NCBI GenBank assembly: GCA_045592125.1
Contig: JAZNUE010000061.1
Span: 1 to 13,115 of the forward strand
Reading direction: 5' to 3'
Origin: HGM04593 sp045592125
GTDB lineage: Bacteria > Bacteroidota > Bacteroidia > Bacteroidales > Bacteroidaceae
DNA: 13,115 nt
Made by a program: the position numbers and the translations under genes. Under the pieces are notes generated by a model. That model saw only the letters and a program-made list of their open reading frames with translations, had not been told where the DNA came from and ran no database searches. Below are positions 1 to 6,622 of the stretch, piece after piece; position 1 is the stretch's first letter, and the number at the start of each line of letters is the position of its first letter.

Positions 1-77
1 ATACCGTTCTCGTTAAGTACAGCGAGGATCTGCTTGATACGACGATCCTGACTTTCAAATTTTACGGGTCTTATCAT
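1..77 (-). CDS. GGGtGRT-family protein, N-terminal fragment (runs off window edge)
   Basis: The first 25 codons of a gene on the minus strand, starting with ATG at 77 and cut by the window edge. The peptide begins MIRPVKFESQDRRIKQILAV and resembles the remembered start of the GGGtGRT family (Pfam PF14057; FES-x-RRI-x-x-I-x-AVL pattern), a family of about 330 residues whose biochemical role I do not know to be established. A strong Shine-Dalgarno (AAGGAGGA, 85-92) precedes the start. The upstream gene is a NifU/IscU-like protein 13 nt away, and I recall these two families being adjacent in other anaerobes, which supports the call. Only about 8% of the expected protein is visible, so the diagnostic GGGtGRT motif itself cannot be seen here. 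Confidence 0.65.
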   Translation of the reverse strand, partial: MIRPVKFESQDRRIKQILAVLNENG

Positions 78-84
78 AGCTTTG

Positions 85-92
85 TCCTCCTT
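85..92 (-). promoter_or_regulatory. Strong Shine-Dalgarno of the GGGtGRT gene
   Basis: On the minus strand the sequence reads AAGGAGGA, with 7 nt before the ATG at 77. It overlaps the stop codon of the upstream NifU-like gene (TAA at 93-91). Most other genes in the window have weak or no such site, so this one fixes the start and suggests translation of the second gene of an operon is deliberately efficient. Confidence 0.8.
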
Positions 93-792
93 ATTCTTTA
101 CGTGGGTCAATATACTTAACAGCACCTGCCTCCTCAGAGAAGCGTCCATAAGACTTTGTCAGCTTCTTGACAGCCTCGTTGGCGTCGGTACCCTTCTTAA
201 TCTCATCCATAAGCTGGCCGAGGTTGATGAACTCGTAGCCGCAAATCTCGTCGTTCTTGTCAAGAGCGAGGCGTGTGATGTAGCCCTCTGCCATCTCAAG
301 GTAACGTGAACCCTTTGCCAAAGTACCGTAGAGAGTACCTGTCTGGCTACGGAGACCTTTACCCAAGTCCTCAAGACCTGCACCGATAATCAGGCCGCCC
401 TCGGAGAAAGCCGACTGGCTGCGACCGTAGACAATCTGCAGGAACAGCTCGCGCATTGCAGTGTTGATGGCGTCGCAAACGAGGTCGGTGTTCAGGGCCT
501 CAAGGATTGTCTTGCCAGGGAGAATCTCAGAAGCCATAGCCGCTGAGTGTGTCATGCCTGAACAGCCGATAGTCTCGACAAGGGCCTCCTGGATGATACC
601 GTTCTTGATGTTCAATGAGAGCTTGCATGCGCCCTGCTGGGGAGCACACCAGCCGATACCGTGTGTAAAGCCAGAGATGTCAGCAACCTCCTTTGCCTTG
701 ATCCACTTGCCCTCTTCAGGGATTGGAGCAGGACCGTGGTTAGGACCTTTCTTTACAACACACATGTTTTCTACTTCGTGTGAATAAACCAT
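91..792 (-). CDS. NifU/IscU-like iron-sulfur cluster assembly scaffold-type protein
   Basis: A 233-aa cytoplasmic protein related to the NifU N-terminal/IscU fold, which in classical members holds a nascent Fe-S cluster for transfer to apo-proteins. The stretch around residues 48-90 matches IscU: a cysteine before K-L-x-L (C56), then N-G-I-I-x-E-A (64-70) and I-G-C-S-G (C77) followed by a small-residue helix and G-K-T. C49 and C106 are further candidate ligands; the third IscU cysteine (H-C-S motif) has no clear counterpart. The protein is longer than IscU (about 130 aa), with an extra C-terminal 100 residues including a Gly-rich G-x-G-L-E-D-L-G-K-G segment (137-146). Start ATG at 792 is chosen because homology-like sequence begins there and the open frame upstream (to 918) reads through promoter-like AT-rich DNA. 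Likely co-transcribed with the GGGtGRT gene. Function as a true scaffold is inferred. Confidence 0.8.
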   Translation of the reverse strand: MVYSHEVENMCVVKKGPNHGPAPIPEEGKWIKAKEVADISGFTHGIGWCAPQQGACKLSLNIKNGIIQEALVETIGCSGMTHSAAMASEILPGKTILEALNTDLVCDAINTAMRELFLQIVYGRSQSAFSEGGLIIGAGLEDLGKGLRSQTGTLYGTLAKGSRYLEMAEGYITRLALDKNDEICGYEFINLGQLMDEIKKGTDANEAVKKLTKSYGRFSEEAGAVKYIDPRKE

Positions 793-837
793 AATTGTTG
801 TATGTTTAAAATGTGAAACATAGTCTCTTTCAATCTG

Positions 838-868
838 CGAAGTTAGTAAAAATAATGTCTTACGCAAA
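838..868 (-). promoter_or_regulatory. Candidate Bacteroidetes promoter for the NifU-like operon
   Basis: On the minus strand, TTTG (868-865) is followed after 19 nt by TAACTTCG (845-838), which matches the Bacteroidetes -33 TTTG / -7 TAnnTTTG pattern with one mismatch. This predicts a start of transcription near 831 and a leader of about 40 nt. An overlapping alternative is TTTG (894-891) with AACTTTTG (872-865), spacing 18. Inferred by eye only. Confidence 0.45.
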
Positions 869-970
869 AGTTGCCGCATTTTTTTCTTTACAAAAACAAA
901 TTCCGTCATAAAAAACAATAAATGGCAAGCTTATTTGCAGCAACGGTATCTATGTTTGGCATTTTCTTCG

Positions 971-980
971 TATCTTCGCG
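971..980 (+). promoter_or_regulatory. Candidate -7 element (TATCTTCGCG) upstream of the NigD-like gene
   Basis: TATCTTCG fits the Bacteroidetes -7 consensus TAnnTTTG except for one base. No TTTG lies at the usual 19-21 nt distance upstream, so the -33 part is missing or degenerate. The same ten bases TATCTTCGCG recur at 10781-10790, also in an intergenic region and on the same strand. Distance to the ATG at 1021 is 40 nt, a normal leader length. Confidence 0.35.
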
Positions 981-1020
981 CCTAATTACAGAAAGTATAA
1001 CAGGATAAATGCGATAATTC

Positions 1021-1764
1021 ATGAAAAAGTTCTTTAATATTATGCTGCTGCAGGCGGTGGCGCTGCTTCTTTTCTCATGCGGCCCGGCCGAGGTGGGGAA
1101 TACGTTCAACCTTTACTACGACAACATATATACGGTTAACAAGCACACTCTCACGGCCGAGGATTCCGACTCCGTGATACGTATCGACAATATGGACAAT
1201 GCCGGTTTCAAGACAGGCGACAGGGCATACATGATTCTTCGCCATTACTACGACTACAATGTGATGAAAAGGCCGCACATTGACATTTACTATGCTGGCG
1301 AGGTCATTCCCACATATCCCCTTTCGCCAAAGGATAGCATTGATGTGGCGGAGTATACTGCTCCTTTCGACAGCCTGTACCGTTTTGAGTTTCTCGACCG
1401 CTATGCTGCCCCAGTGTGGATAAAGAAGAACCGCCAGAATATAAACATCTCCTATTTTGGCGCCAAGGAAGGCGCGTCGTTCGCAATGACGGTGCGTGGC
1501 GTGAGCGAGATTGCCGGTGCGCCCGACAAGGCATGCCTTGAGCTTAACCTCTATGCAAAGGCGCAGCGCGACGGCAACGCGACAGTTACCAGGCTGCTCA
1601 CCTTTGACCTCTCTGGCCTTGACGGCCTGCTCGACGACGGGCAGAAGAGCGCCCTGCAAGGGAAGAAGGCCTTAAGGACAAAGATATACCTTAGCCGTGA
1701 GACTGACGGCGCCGTAAAGGAGGTAAGTATCATAGGCGGTGAACTTGACAATCCCTTCAAATGA
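1021..1764 (+). CDS. NigD-like outer-surface lipoprotein
   Basis: A 247-aa lipoprotein. Residues 1-20 form a signal peptide with lysines at 2-3, a hydrophobic core and a lipobox-type end L-F-S-C, so Cys20 would be lipidated. The remainder fits the two-domain NigD-like architecture of Bacteroidales: an OB-like N-terminal half (about 25-110, with Y-Y-D-N-I-Y and the G-D-R-A-Y-M-I-L strand) and a beta-sandwich C-terminal half ending in the L-x-F-D-L-S-G-L segment (about residues 199-206) typical of the family. NigD was named from a Prevotella bacteriocin locus, where it was proposed as an immunity-type protein, but the many chromosomal relatives have no known function, and there is no bacteriocin gene here. 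The stop overlaps the smpB start as ATGA (1761-1764), so the two are translationally coupled. Family assignment is from pattern memory and moderately certain. Confidence 0.65.
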   Translation: MKKFFNIMLLQAVALLLFSCGPAEVGNTFNLYYDNIYTVNKHTLTAEDSDSVIRIDNMDNAGFKTGDRAYMILRHYYDYNVMKRPHIDIYYAGEVIPTYPLSPKDSIDVAEYTAPFDSLYRFEFLDRYAAPVWIKKNRQNINISYFGAKEGASFAMTVRGVSEIAGAPDKACLELNLYAKAQRDGNATVTRLLTFDLSGLDGLLDDGQKSALQGKKALRTKIYLSRETDGAVKEVSIIGGELDNPFK

Positions 1765-2228
1765 TTATGGACAAGAGAACTGCAAATGTAAACATAAAGA
1801 ACCGCAGGGCCACGTTCGACTATATCATAACGGAGACATACACGGCGGGCCTGGTGCTAACCGGTACCGAGATTAAGTCGATACGCCTGTCCAAGGCAAG
1901 CCTTGTCGATACCTACTGCACGTTCATTAATAATGAGCTGTGGGTGAAGAACATGCATATTGCCGAGTATTTCTACGGTTCGTACAACAACCACGCGGCG
2001 CGCCGCGACCGCAAGCTGCTGCTTGAGCGAAAGGAACTGCGCAAGCTCAGGCAGGCAGTGAAGAACCCTGGCTTTACCATTGTGCCCACAAGGCTGTTCA
2101 TTAACGAGAAGGGCCTTGCAAAGCTTGTCATTGGCCTTGCTAGGGGAAAGCACGAGTATGACAAGCGCGAGTCCATAAAGGAGCGTGACGACAAGCGCGA
2201 GATTGACCGCATAAGGCGAAGCTATTAA
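1761..2228 (+). CDS. smpB: SsrA-binding protein SmpB
   Basis: A 155-aa protein that binds tmRNA (SsrA) and brings it to ribosomes stalled on broken messages, allowing trans-translation and tagging of the unfinished peptide. Family hallmarks visible: N-R-R-A-x-F-D-Y-I-I near residues 14-23, A-G-L-V-L-T-G-T-E-I-K-S-I-R (29-42), K-A-S-L-x-D-x-Y (45-52), H-A-A-R-R-D-R-K-L-L-L (77-87) and a basic tail H-x-Y-D-K-R-E-S-I-K-E-R-D (130-142) that enters the mRNA channel in known structures. Length is normal for the family. Two in-frame starts exist, ATG 1761 (overlapping the lipoprotein stop) and ATG 1767; the second would give MDKR and is about equally plausible. Confidence 0.97.
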   Translation: MIMDKRTANVNIKNRRATFDYIITETYTAGLVLTGTEIKSIRLSKASLVDTYCTFINNELWVKNMHIAEYFYGSYNNHAARRDRKLLLERKELRKLRQAVKNPGFTIVPTRLFINEKGLAKLVIGLARGKHEYDKRESIKERDDKREIDRIRRSY

Positions 2229-2435
2229 CGCGATTTACCCTATCCAGGCCGGGCCTTGTCGTCCTGAGCGAAGCGAAGGGACTAAAGGGGCGCTCTGTTA
2301 GAACGCTGATAAAAAGATATTTCGCTGCGCTCAATATGACAATATGCTCAACATGGCAGTAATGCTAGGACAACGCTGGCAGCATCGCAATGACTGTCCC
2401 TGAGCAACGCGAAGGATATGAATAGATAGATTTTT
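2229..2435. repeat. Intergenic region with REP-like GAGCGAAGCGAAGG repeat arms
   Basis: The 207-nt smpB-metH gap contains no credible gene. It has three related arms. Arm 1 (2258-2281) contains CCTGAGCGAAGCGAAGGGA; arm 2 (2317-2340) is the inverted counterpart, with TTCGCTGCGCTC followed by a terminal GAC that pairs with GTC of arm 1; arm 3 (2396-2420) is again in direct orientation (CCTGAGCAACGCGAAGGAT). Arms 1 and 2 could form a long imperfect hairpin in RNA. The sequence resembles the widespread GTCATCCTGAGCGAAGCGAAGGAT family of dispersed bacterial repeats. Arm 3 ends about 16 nt before the metH TTG start. Confidence 0.7.
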
Positions 2436-5183
2436 TTGAAAGTGAATCTCAAAGATGTAATAAAGGAACGTATAATGGTGCTTGACGGCGCAATGGGCAC
2501 TATGATACAGAAATACGCCCTTGCCGAAGAGGATTTCCGTAGCACTCTGCTTGCAGGGCATCCGGTAGCGCTGAAGGGAAACAACGACCTTCTGGTGCTC
2601 ACCCGCCCCAGTGTCATAAGCGAGATACACACAAAGTACCTTGCCGCAGGTGCCGATATAATAGAGACCTGTACCTTCAATGCCAATGCAATATCGCAGG
2701 GCGAGTATGGCTGTGCGCACCTCTGTGCCGAAATCAACCGCCAGGCAGCGCGGCTCGCGCGTGAGGCTGCCGACAGTTTTTCCACGCCAGGCAAGCCGCG
2801 CTTTGTGGCCGGTTCGGTGGGCCCAACCGGGCGCACCTGCTCAATGAGTCCCGATGTCGAGGACCCTGCCATGCGCAATGTCACGTTCGATATGCTGGCC
2901 GAGGCGTACAGGGAGCAGATGACCGCTCTCATTGAGGGCGGGGTAGACGCCTTGCTGTGCGAGACAATCTTCGATACTCTCAATGCCAAGGCCGCGCTCT
3001 GCGCTGCCGACGAGGCTATGGCTGCTGCAGGCCGCGAGGTGCCTGTAATGCTCTCGTTCACCATCGCCGATACCCAAGGACGTATTCTCTCGGGCCAGAC
3101 ACTGGAGGCCGTGCTTGCATCCCTGTCGGGGCGCAGCCTGCTCTCTGTCGGCCTTAACTGCTCTTTCGGCGCAAGGGAGATGAAGCCTTTCCTCAGGAGG
3201 CTGAGCGGAATGGCGCCCTATTACGTGAGCGTATATCCGAATGCGGGCCTGCCGAACGAGCTTGGAGAGTATGACCAGACGCCTGCCGAAATGGCGGCCA
3301 TAATAAAGGAGTACATAGACGAGGGGCTTGTGAACATTGTGGGAGGCTGCTGCGGTACAACCGATGAGTTCATTGCGCTGTTCCCGCCGCTGGCAGGCAG
3401 CGCTGTCCCGCGTGTGCCCGTGCAGGCACCGCAGGAGATGTGGCTCTCCGGCCTTGAGCGCCTTGCCGTTAACCCTTCGATGAACTTCATAAACGTGGGC
3501 GAGCGCTGCAATGTGGCAGGCTCGCGCAAGTTCCTGCGTCTCATAAATGAGAAAAGCTACGCCGAGGCGCTTTCTATTGCCCGCAAGCAGGTTGAGGACG
3601 GCGCGCAGGTTATCGATATAAACATGGACGACGGCCTGCTCGACGCCCGCGAGGAGATGAAGACTTTCCTGAACATGCTTGCATGCGAGCCTGGAATAGC
3701 ACGCGTGCCGCTGATGATAGACTCGTCGGACTGGGATGTGATTAGAGAGGGCCTTAAGTGCGCCCAGGGGCGTTCAATAGTGAACTCGATATCGCTAAAG
3801 GAGGGCGAGGGGATGTTCCTAGCGCATGCCCGCGAGGCCAAGGCGCTGGGGGCGGCCGTGGTGGTAATGGCCTTTGACGAGGATGGGCAGGCAACAACTT
3901 TTGAGCGCAAGATTGAGGTGTGCGGGCGCGCCTACCGCTTGCTGACGGAAAAGGCCGGGCTTGCTCCTCATGACATAATTTTCGACCCCAATATACTTGC
4001 GGTTGCTACAGGCATTGAGGAGCACGCGTCCTACGGGCTCGATTTCATACGTGCCTGCGCGTGGATTAAGGAAAACCTGCCGGGGGCGCATATCAGCGGC
4101 GGCGTCAGCAACCTGTCATTCTCGTTCCGCGGCAACAATTATGTACGCGAGGCGCTGCATGCGGTGTTCCTCTACCATGCCATTGCGGCAGGCATGGACA
4201 TGGGTATCGTAAACCCGCAGAGCTCTGTGCAGTATGATGATATCCCGCTGGAACTGCGTGACGCGATGGAAGATGTTGTGCTAAACCGCGATGCTTTGGC
4301 AGCAGAGCGCCTTATAGCGCTGGCAACGCAGCTCAAGGAACGGGGCACGGACACTCAGCCCGCCTCTTCGGAGTCCTGGCGTGAGGCCTCTCTTGAAGAG
4401 CGCCTCAAGAGTGCCCTTGTTAAGGGTGTTGGCGACTATCTTGAAGAAGACCTCGCCGAGGCGGTTGCCGGGTATGGCAGCGCAGTGGATGTCATCGGCG
4501 GTCCGCTCATGGACGGTATGGGCGCAGTTGGCGAGCTTTTCGGTGCCGGAAAGCTCTTCCTGCCGCAGGTGGTGAAGAGCGCGCGTACAATGAAGCAGGC
4601 CGTTGCGATACTGCAACCGCTAATTGAGAGCGAGAACAGCACACGCAGCGCTTCGGCCGGCCGCATAGTGGTCGCTACCGTAAAGGGTGACGTGCACGAC
4701 ATTGGCAAGAATATTGCCGCTGTGGTCATGGGCTGCAACGGGTACGATGTCATTGACCTTGGGGTGATGGTGCCGGCCGAGAGGATTGTGGCTGAGGCGA
4801 TTGAGAGAAAGGCCGATATTGTTATACTGAGCGGCCTCATTACCCCGTCGCTTGGCGAGATGGTAGCGACGGTGAAGGCCATGAAAGCGGCAGGCCTTTC
4901 AGTTCCGGTGATGATTGCTGGCGCTACCACCAGTCCCATGCATACGGCGCTTAGGATTGCTCCTGAGTACGGAGGCGCTGTGGTTCATGTGAAAGACGTG
5001 TCGCAGAACGTGCTGGTTGCTGCCGAACTGCTTGGCGGCAGCGAGCGCTGCAATGCCTTTGTGGCAAGGCTCCACGAGGAGCAGGAGGCGCTAAGGGAGC
5101 AGGCCGCGGCAAGGCCAAGCGCCCCATTGCGTACGCTTGAGGAGGCGCGCGCCAACAGGCTCAGCCTCTTCGGCGATGAATGA
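2436..5183 (+). CDS. metH: Cobalamin-dependent methionine synthase, lacking the reactivation domain
   Basis: A 915-aa enzyme that moves a methyl group from 5-methyltetrahydrofolate via cobalamin to homocysteine, making methionine. Domains in order: homocysteine-binding barrel (about 5-320) with zinc ligands Cys242 (G-L-N-C) and Cys305-Cys306 (G-G-C-C-G-T); pterin-binding barrel (about 340-605) with N-V-G-E-R-C-N; four-helix cap (about 644-732, M-D-G-M-G-A-V-G-E-L-F-G); B12-binding domain (about 740-875) with D752-V-H754-D-I-G757, His754 being the lower cobalt ligand, then S-G-L-I-T-P-S and G-A-T-T-S. It stops in the linker after this domain; the 300+ residue AdoMet-binding reactivation domain of E. 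coli MetH (1227 aa) is absent, and no remnant is seen downstream. Start is uncertain: TTG 2436 or GTG 2442 keep the conserved E-R-I-x-V-L-D-G start; the first ATG is at 2475. Probably co-transcribed with smpB. Confidence 0.95.
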   Translation: MKVNLKDVIKERIMVLDGAMGTMIQKYALAEEDFRSTLLAGHPVALKGNNDLLVLTRPSVISEIHTKYLAAGADIIETCTFNANAISQGEYGCAHLCAEINRQAARLAREAADSFSTPGKPRFVAGSVGPTGRTCSMSPDVEDPAMRNVTFDMLAEAYREQMTALIEGGVDALLCETIFDTLNAKAALCAADEAMAAAGREVPVMLSFTIADTQGRILSGQTLEAVLASLSGRSLLSVGLNCSFGAREMKPFLRRLSGMAPYYVSVYPNAGLPNELGEYDQTPAEMAAIIKEYIDEGLVNIVGGCCGTTDEFIALFPPLAGSAVPRVPVQAPQEMWLSGLERLAVNPSMNFINVGERCNVAGSRKFLRLINEKSYAEALSIARKQVEDGAQVIDINMDDGLLDAREEMKTFLNMLACEPGIARVPLMIDSSDWDVIREGLKCAQGRSIVNSISLKEGEGMFLAHAREAKALGAAVVVMAFDEDGQATTFERKIEVCGRAYRLLTEKAGLAPHDIIFDPNILAVATGIEEHASYGLDFIRACAWIKENLPGAHISGGVSNLSFSFRGNNYVREALHAVFLYHAIAAGMDMGIVNPQSSVQYDDIPLELRDAMEDVVLNRDALAAERLIALATQLKERGTDTQPASSESWREASLEERLKSALVKGVGDYLEEDLAEAVAGYGSAVDVIGGPLMDGMGAVGELFGAGKLFLPQVVKSARTMKQAVAILQPLIESENSTRSASAGRIVVATVKGDVHDIGKNIAAVVMGCNGYDVIDLGVMVPAERIVAEAIERKADIVILSGLITPSLGEMVATVKAMKAAGLSVPVMIAGATTSPMHTALRIAPEYGGAVVHVKDVSQNVLVAAELLGGSERCNAFVARLHEEQEALREQAAARPSAPLRTLEEARANRLSLFGDE

Positions 5184-5208
5184 GCCTTTAGGCGTTAAAG
5201 TTTATTAA

Positions 5209-5243
5209 ATTGGTATTGTTCTAATATATCTGCGGTAATTTTG
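5209..5243 (+). promoter_or_regulatory. Candidate promoter for the CNNM/CBS protein gene
   Basis: TAATTTTG at 5236-5243 is a full match to the Bacteroidetes -7 consensus TAnnTTTG. The -33 element is imperfect: ATTG at 5215-5218 (17-nt spacing) or ATTG at 5209-5212 (23-nt spacing) instead of TTTG at 19-21. Predicted transcription start is near 5250, leaving a leader of about 50 nt. Confidence 0.45.
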
Positions 5244-5264
5244 CATTGTATCTGGAAGAAACCT

Positions 5265-5287
5265 AGACGGCCTATAAATGCCTGTCT
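5265..5287 (+). other. Small hairpin in the leader of the CNNM/CBS gene
   Basis: AGACGGC (5265-5271) pairs with GCC-T-GTCT (5280-5287) with a single bulged T and an 8-nt A/T-rich loop, giving a 7-bp stem 13 nt before the ATG at 5301. It could influence translation, or could be chance. Confidence 0.25.
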
Positions 5288-5300
5288 TCAAAAATAATGT

Positions 5301-6590
5301 ATGAGCGAGATAGCTATAATAATTGTACTTATACTGCTTAACGGAATCTTTGCGATGGCGGAGATTGCGCTGGTGTCTGCACGCAAGTCAAGCCTGCAGA
5401 GCGCTGCAAAACGCGGGAACCGTTCGGCCCGCCTTGCCCTTAGGCTGGCCGAGGAACCCGACCGTTTTCTCTCTACTGTGCAGATTGGCATTACGCTCAT
5501 AGGAATTGTGACAGGTATATATTCTGGCGCAAGGATTGCCGGTTACCTTGCTCCCCTCCTAGTCAAGGCCGGTATACCTGTATCGGCCAGCCAGGAGATA
5601 GCACAGGTTATCATTGTGGCTCTTGTGACATATCTGACACTTGTCTTTGGCGAGCTCCTCCCAAAAAGAATAGGTATGGGCGCAGCGGAGAGTGTGGCAA
5701 AGTTCATGGCGCGTCCAATGCACATTCTTTCAGTTGCAGCATCTCCATTTGTGTGGCTGCTGTCTAAGAGCACTGCACTGCTTGTAAGGATACTTGGCAT
5801 TGAGGGCAAGGGCAGTAAGGTTACGGAGGAGGAGATAAAGTCTATTGTCAAGGAAGGTGCCGAAGATGGCGAGGTGCAGGAGGTAGAGCAGGAGATTGTA
5901 GAGAGGGTGTTCCTGATGGGCGATATGAATGCCGATTCTATTATGACGCAGCGCCGCGAGCTTGTGTGGTTCGATGCGGACATGACTGCTGCCGACATTC
6001 GTGACATTATAAGCAACGGATTGCATGAGGCCTATCCTGTGGCCGAGGGCGACCTGGACCATCTGTTAGGCTTTGTTACAATGAAAGACCTGGTGCTGGC
6101 ATTAGGCAGGGATGACTTCTCCTTGCGTGAGATATTGAGCGCCCCTACATATTTCTATGAGAACATGAGTGTATATAGAGTGCTAGAGAGCATGAAGCGC
6201 GAAGGTATAAGCCGCGGAATTGTGTGCGATGAGTTCGGTTCATGTGTAGGGGTAGTCACGCTAAAGGATATAATGATGGGTCTTGTGGGTACTGTTGATG
6301 AGGGGAAAGATGCTCCAAGGCAGATAACCAGGCGTCCTGGCAGCGAGGAGTGGATTGTCGACGGGCAGTGCTATATGCATGAGTTCCTTGATTTCTTTGA
6401 GAGCAGTGACCTGTACAGCAATGAGGAATATACAACGGTCGCAGGGCTGTGCCTTAAAGAACTGGGACGTATCCCGCTTGCTGGCGAATCGTTCAAGTGG
6501 CATGCATTTACAATAGAGATAGCCGACATGGACGGTGCGCGTGTTGACAAGCTTCTGGTGCGTATGGACGCGGCAGACAAAGAACAATAG
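5301..6590 (+). CDS. CNNM/CBS/CorC-HlyC family membrane protein (hemolysin-related, putative Mg/Co transporter)
   Basis: A 429-aa inner-membrane protein. Residues 1-175 form the CNNM (DUF21) membrane domain: first helix 4-24 with N-G-I-F-A-M-A-E-I-A-L-V-S-A-R (14-28), a second hydrophobic stretch with G-I-T-L-I-G-I-V-T-G (63-72), a third about 100-118 and the conserved G-E-L-L-P-K motif (117-122). Then a CBS pair (about 207-270 and 273-332), each ending in the typical G-F-V-T-M-K-D or G-V-V-T-L-K-D, which in relatives bind adenine nucleotides, and a C-terminal CorC/HlyC domain (about 345-422). Family members are variously called hemolysin-like, TlyC, or CorC; work on CNNM/CorC relatives supports Mg2+ export. 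Substrate here is inferred. dedA follows after 32 nt on the same strand, suggesting one transcript. Start ATG 5301 places the first helix right at the N-terminus, as usual. Confidence 0.92.
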   Translation: MSEIAIIIVLILLNGIFAMAEIALVSARKSSLQSAAKRGNRSARLALRLAEEPDRFLSTVQIGITLIGIVTGIYSGARIAGYLAPLLVKAGIPVSASQEIAQVIIVALVTYLTLVFGELLPKRIGMGAAESVAKFMARPMHILSVAASPFVWLLSKSTALLVRILGIEGKGSKVTEEEIKSIVKEGAEDGEVQEVEQEIVERVFLMGDMNADSIMTQRRELVWFDADMTAADIRDIISNGLHEAYPVAEGDLDHLLGFVTMKDLVLALGRDDFSLREILSAPTYFYENMSVYRVLESMKREGISRGIVCDEFGSCVGVVTLKDIMMGLVGTVDEGKDAPRQITRRPGSEEWIVDGQCYMHEFLDFFESSDLYSNEEYTTVAGLCLKELGRIPLAGESFKWHAFTIEIADMDGARVDKLLVRMDAADKEQ

Positions 6591-6622
6591 GATTTTGAAA
6601 TTTAAACACCCTCTAATAACTT

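Noticed and set aside
793..918. 42-residue N-terminal extension of the NifU-like protein
   Set aside because: The region is A/T-rich and contains promoter-like elements; homology-like sequence starts at the ATG at 792.
951..958. TATGTTTG as the -7 box for the NigD-like gene
   Set aside because: It matches the consensus but the nearest upstream TTTG (934-937) is only 13 nt away, outside the usual spacing; kept only as a remote alternative.
1075..1659. 194-aa minus-strand frame opposite the NigD-like gene
   Set aside because: The plus-strand gene has a lipoprotein signal and tight coupling to smpB; the antisense peptide shows no family features.
2229..2435. Cobalamin riboswitch upstream of metH
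   Set aside because: I looked for a B12-box-like GCCACTG element and the conserved core; only weak resemblance (GCAATGACTG) is present and the gap is mostly repeat arms.
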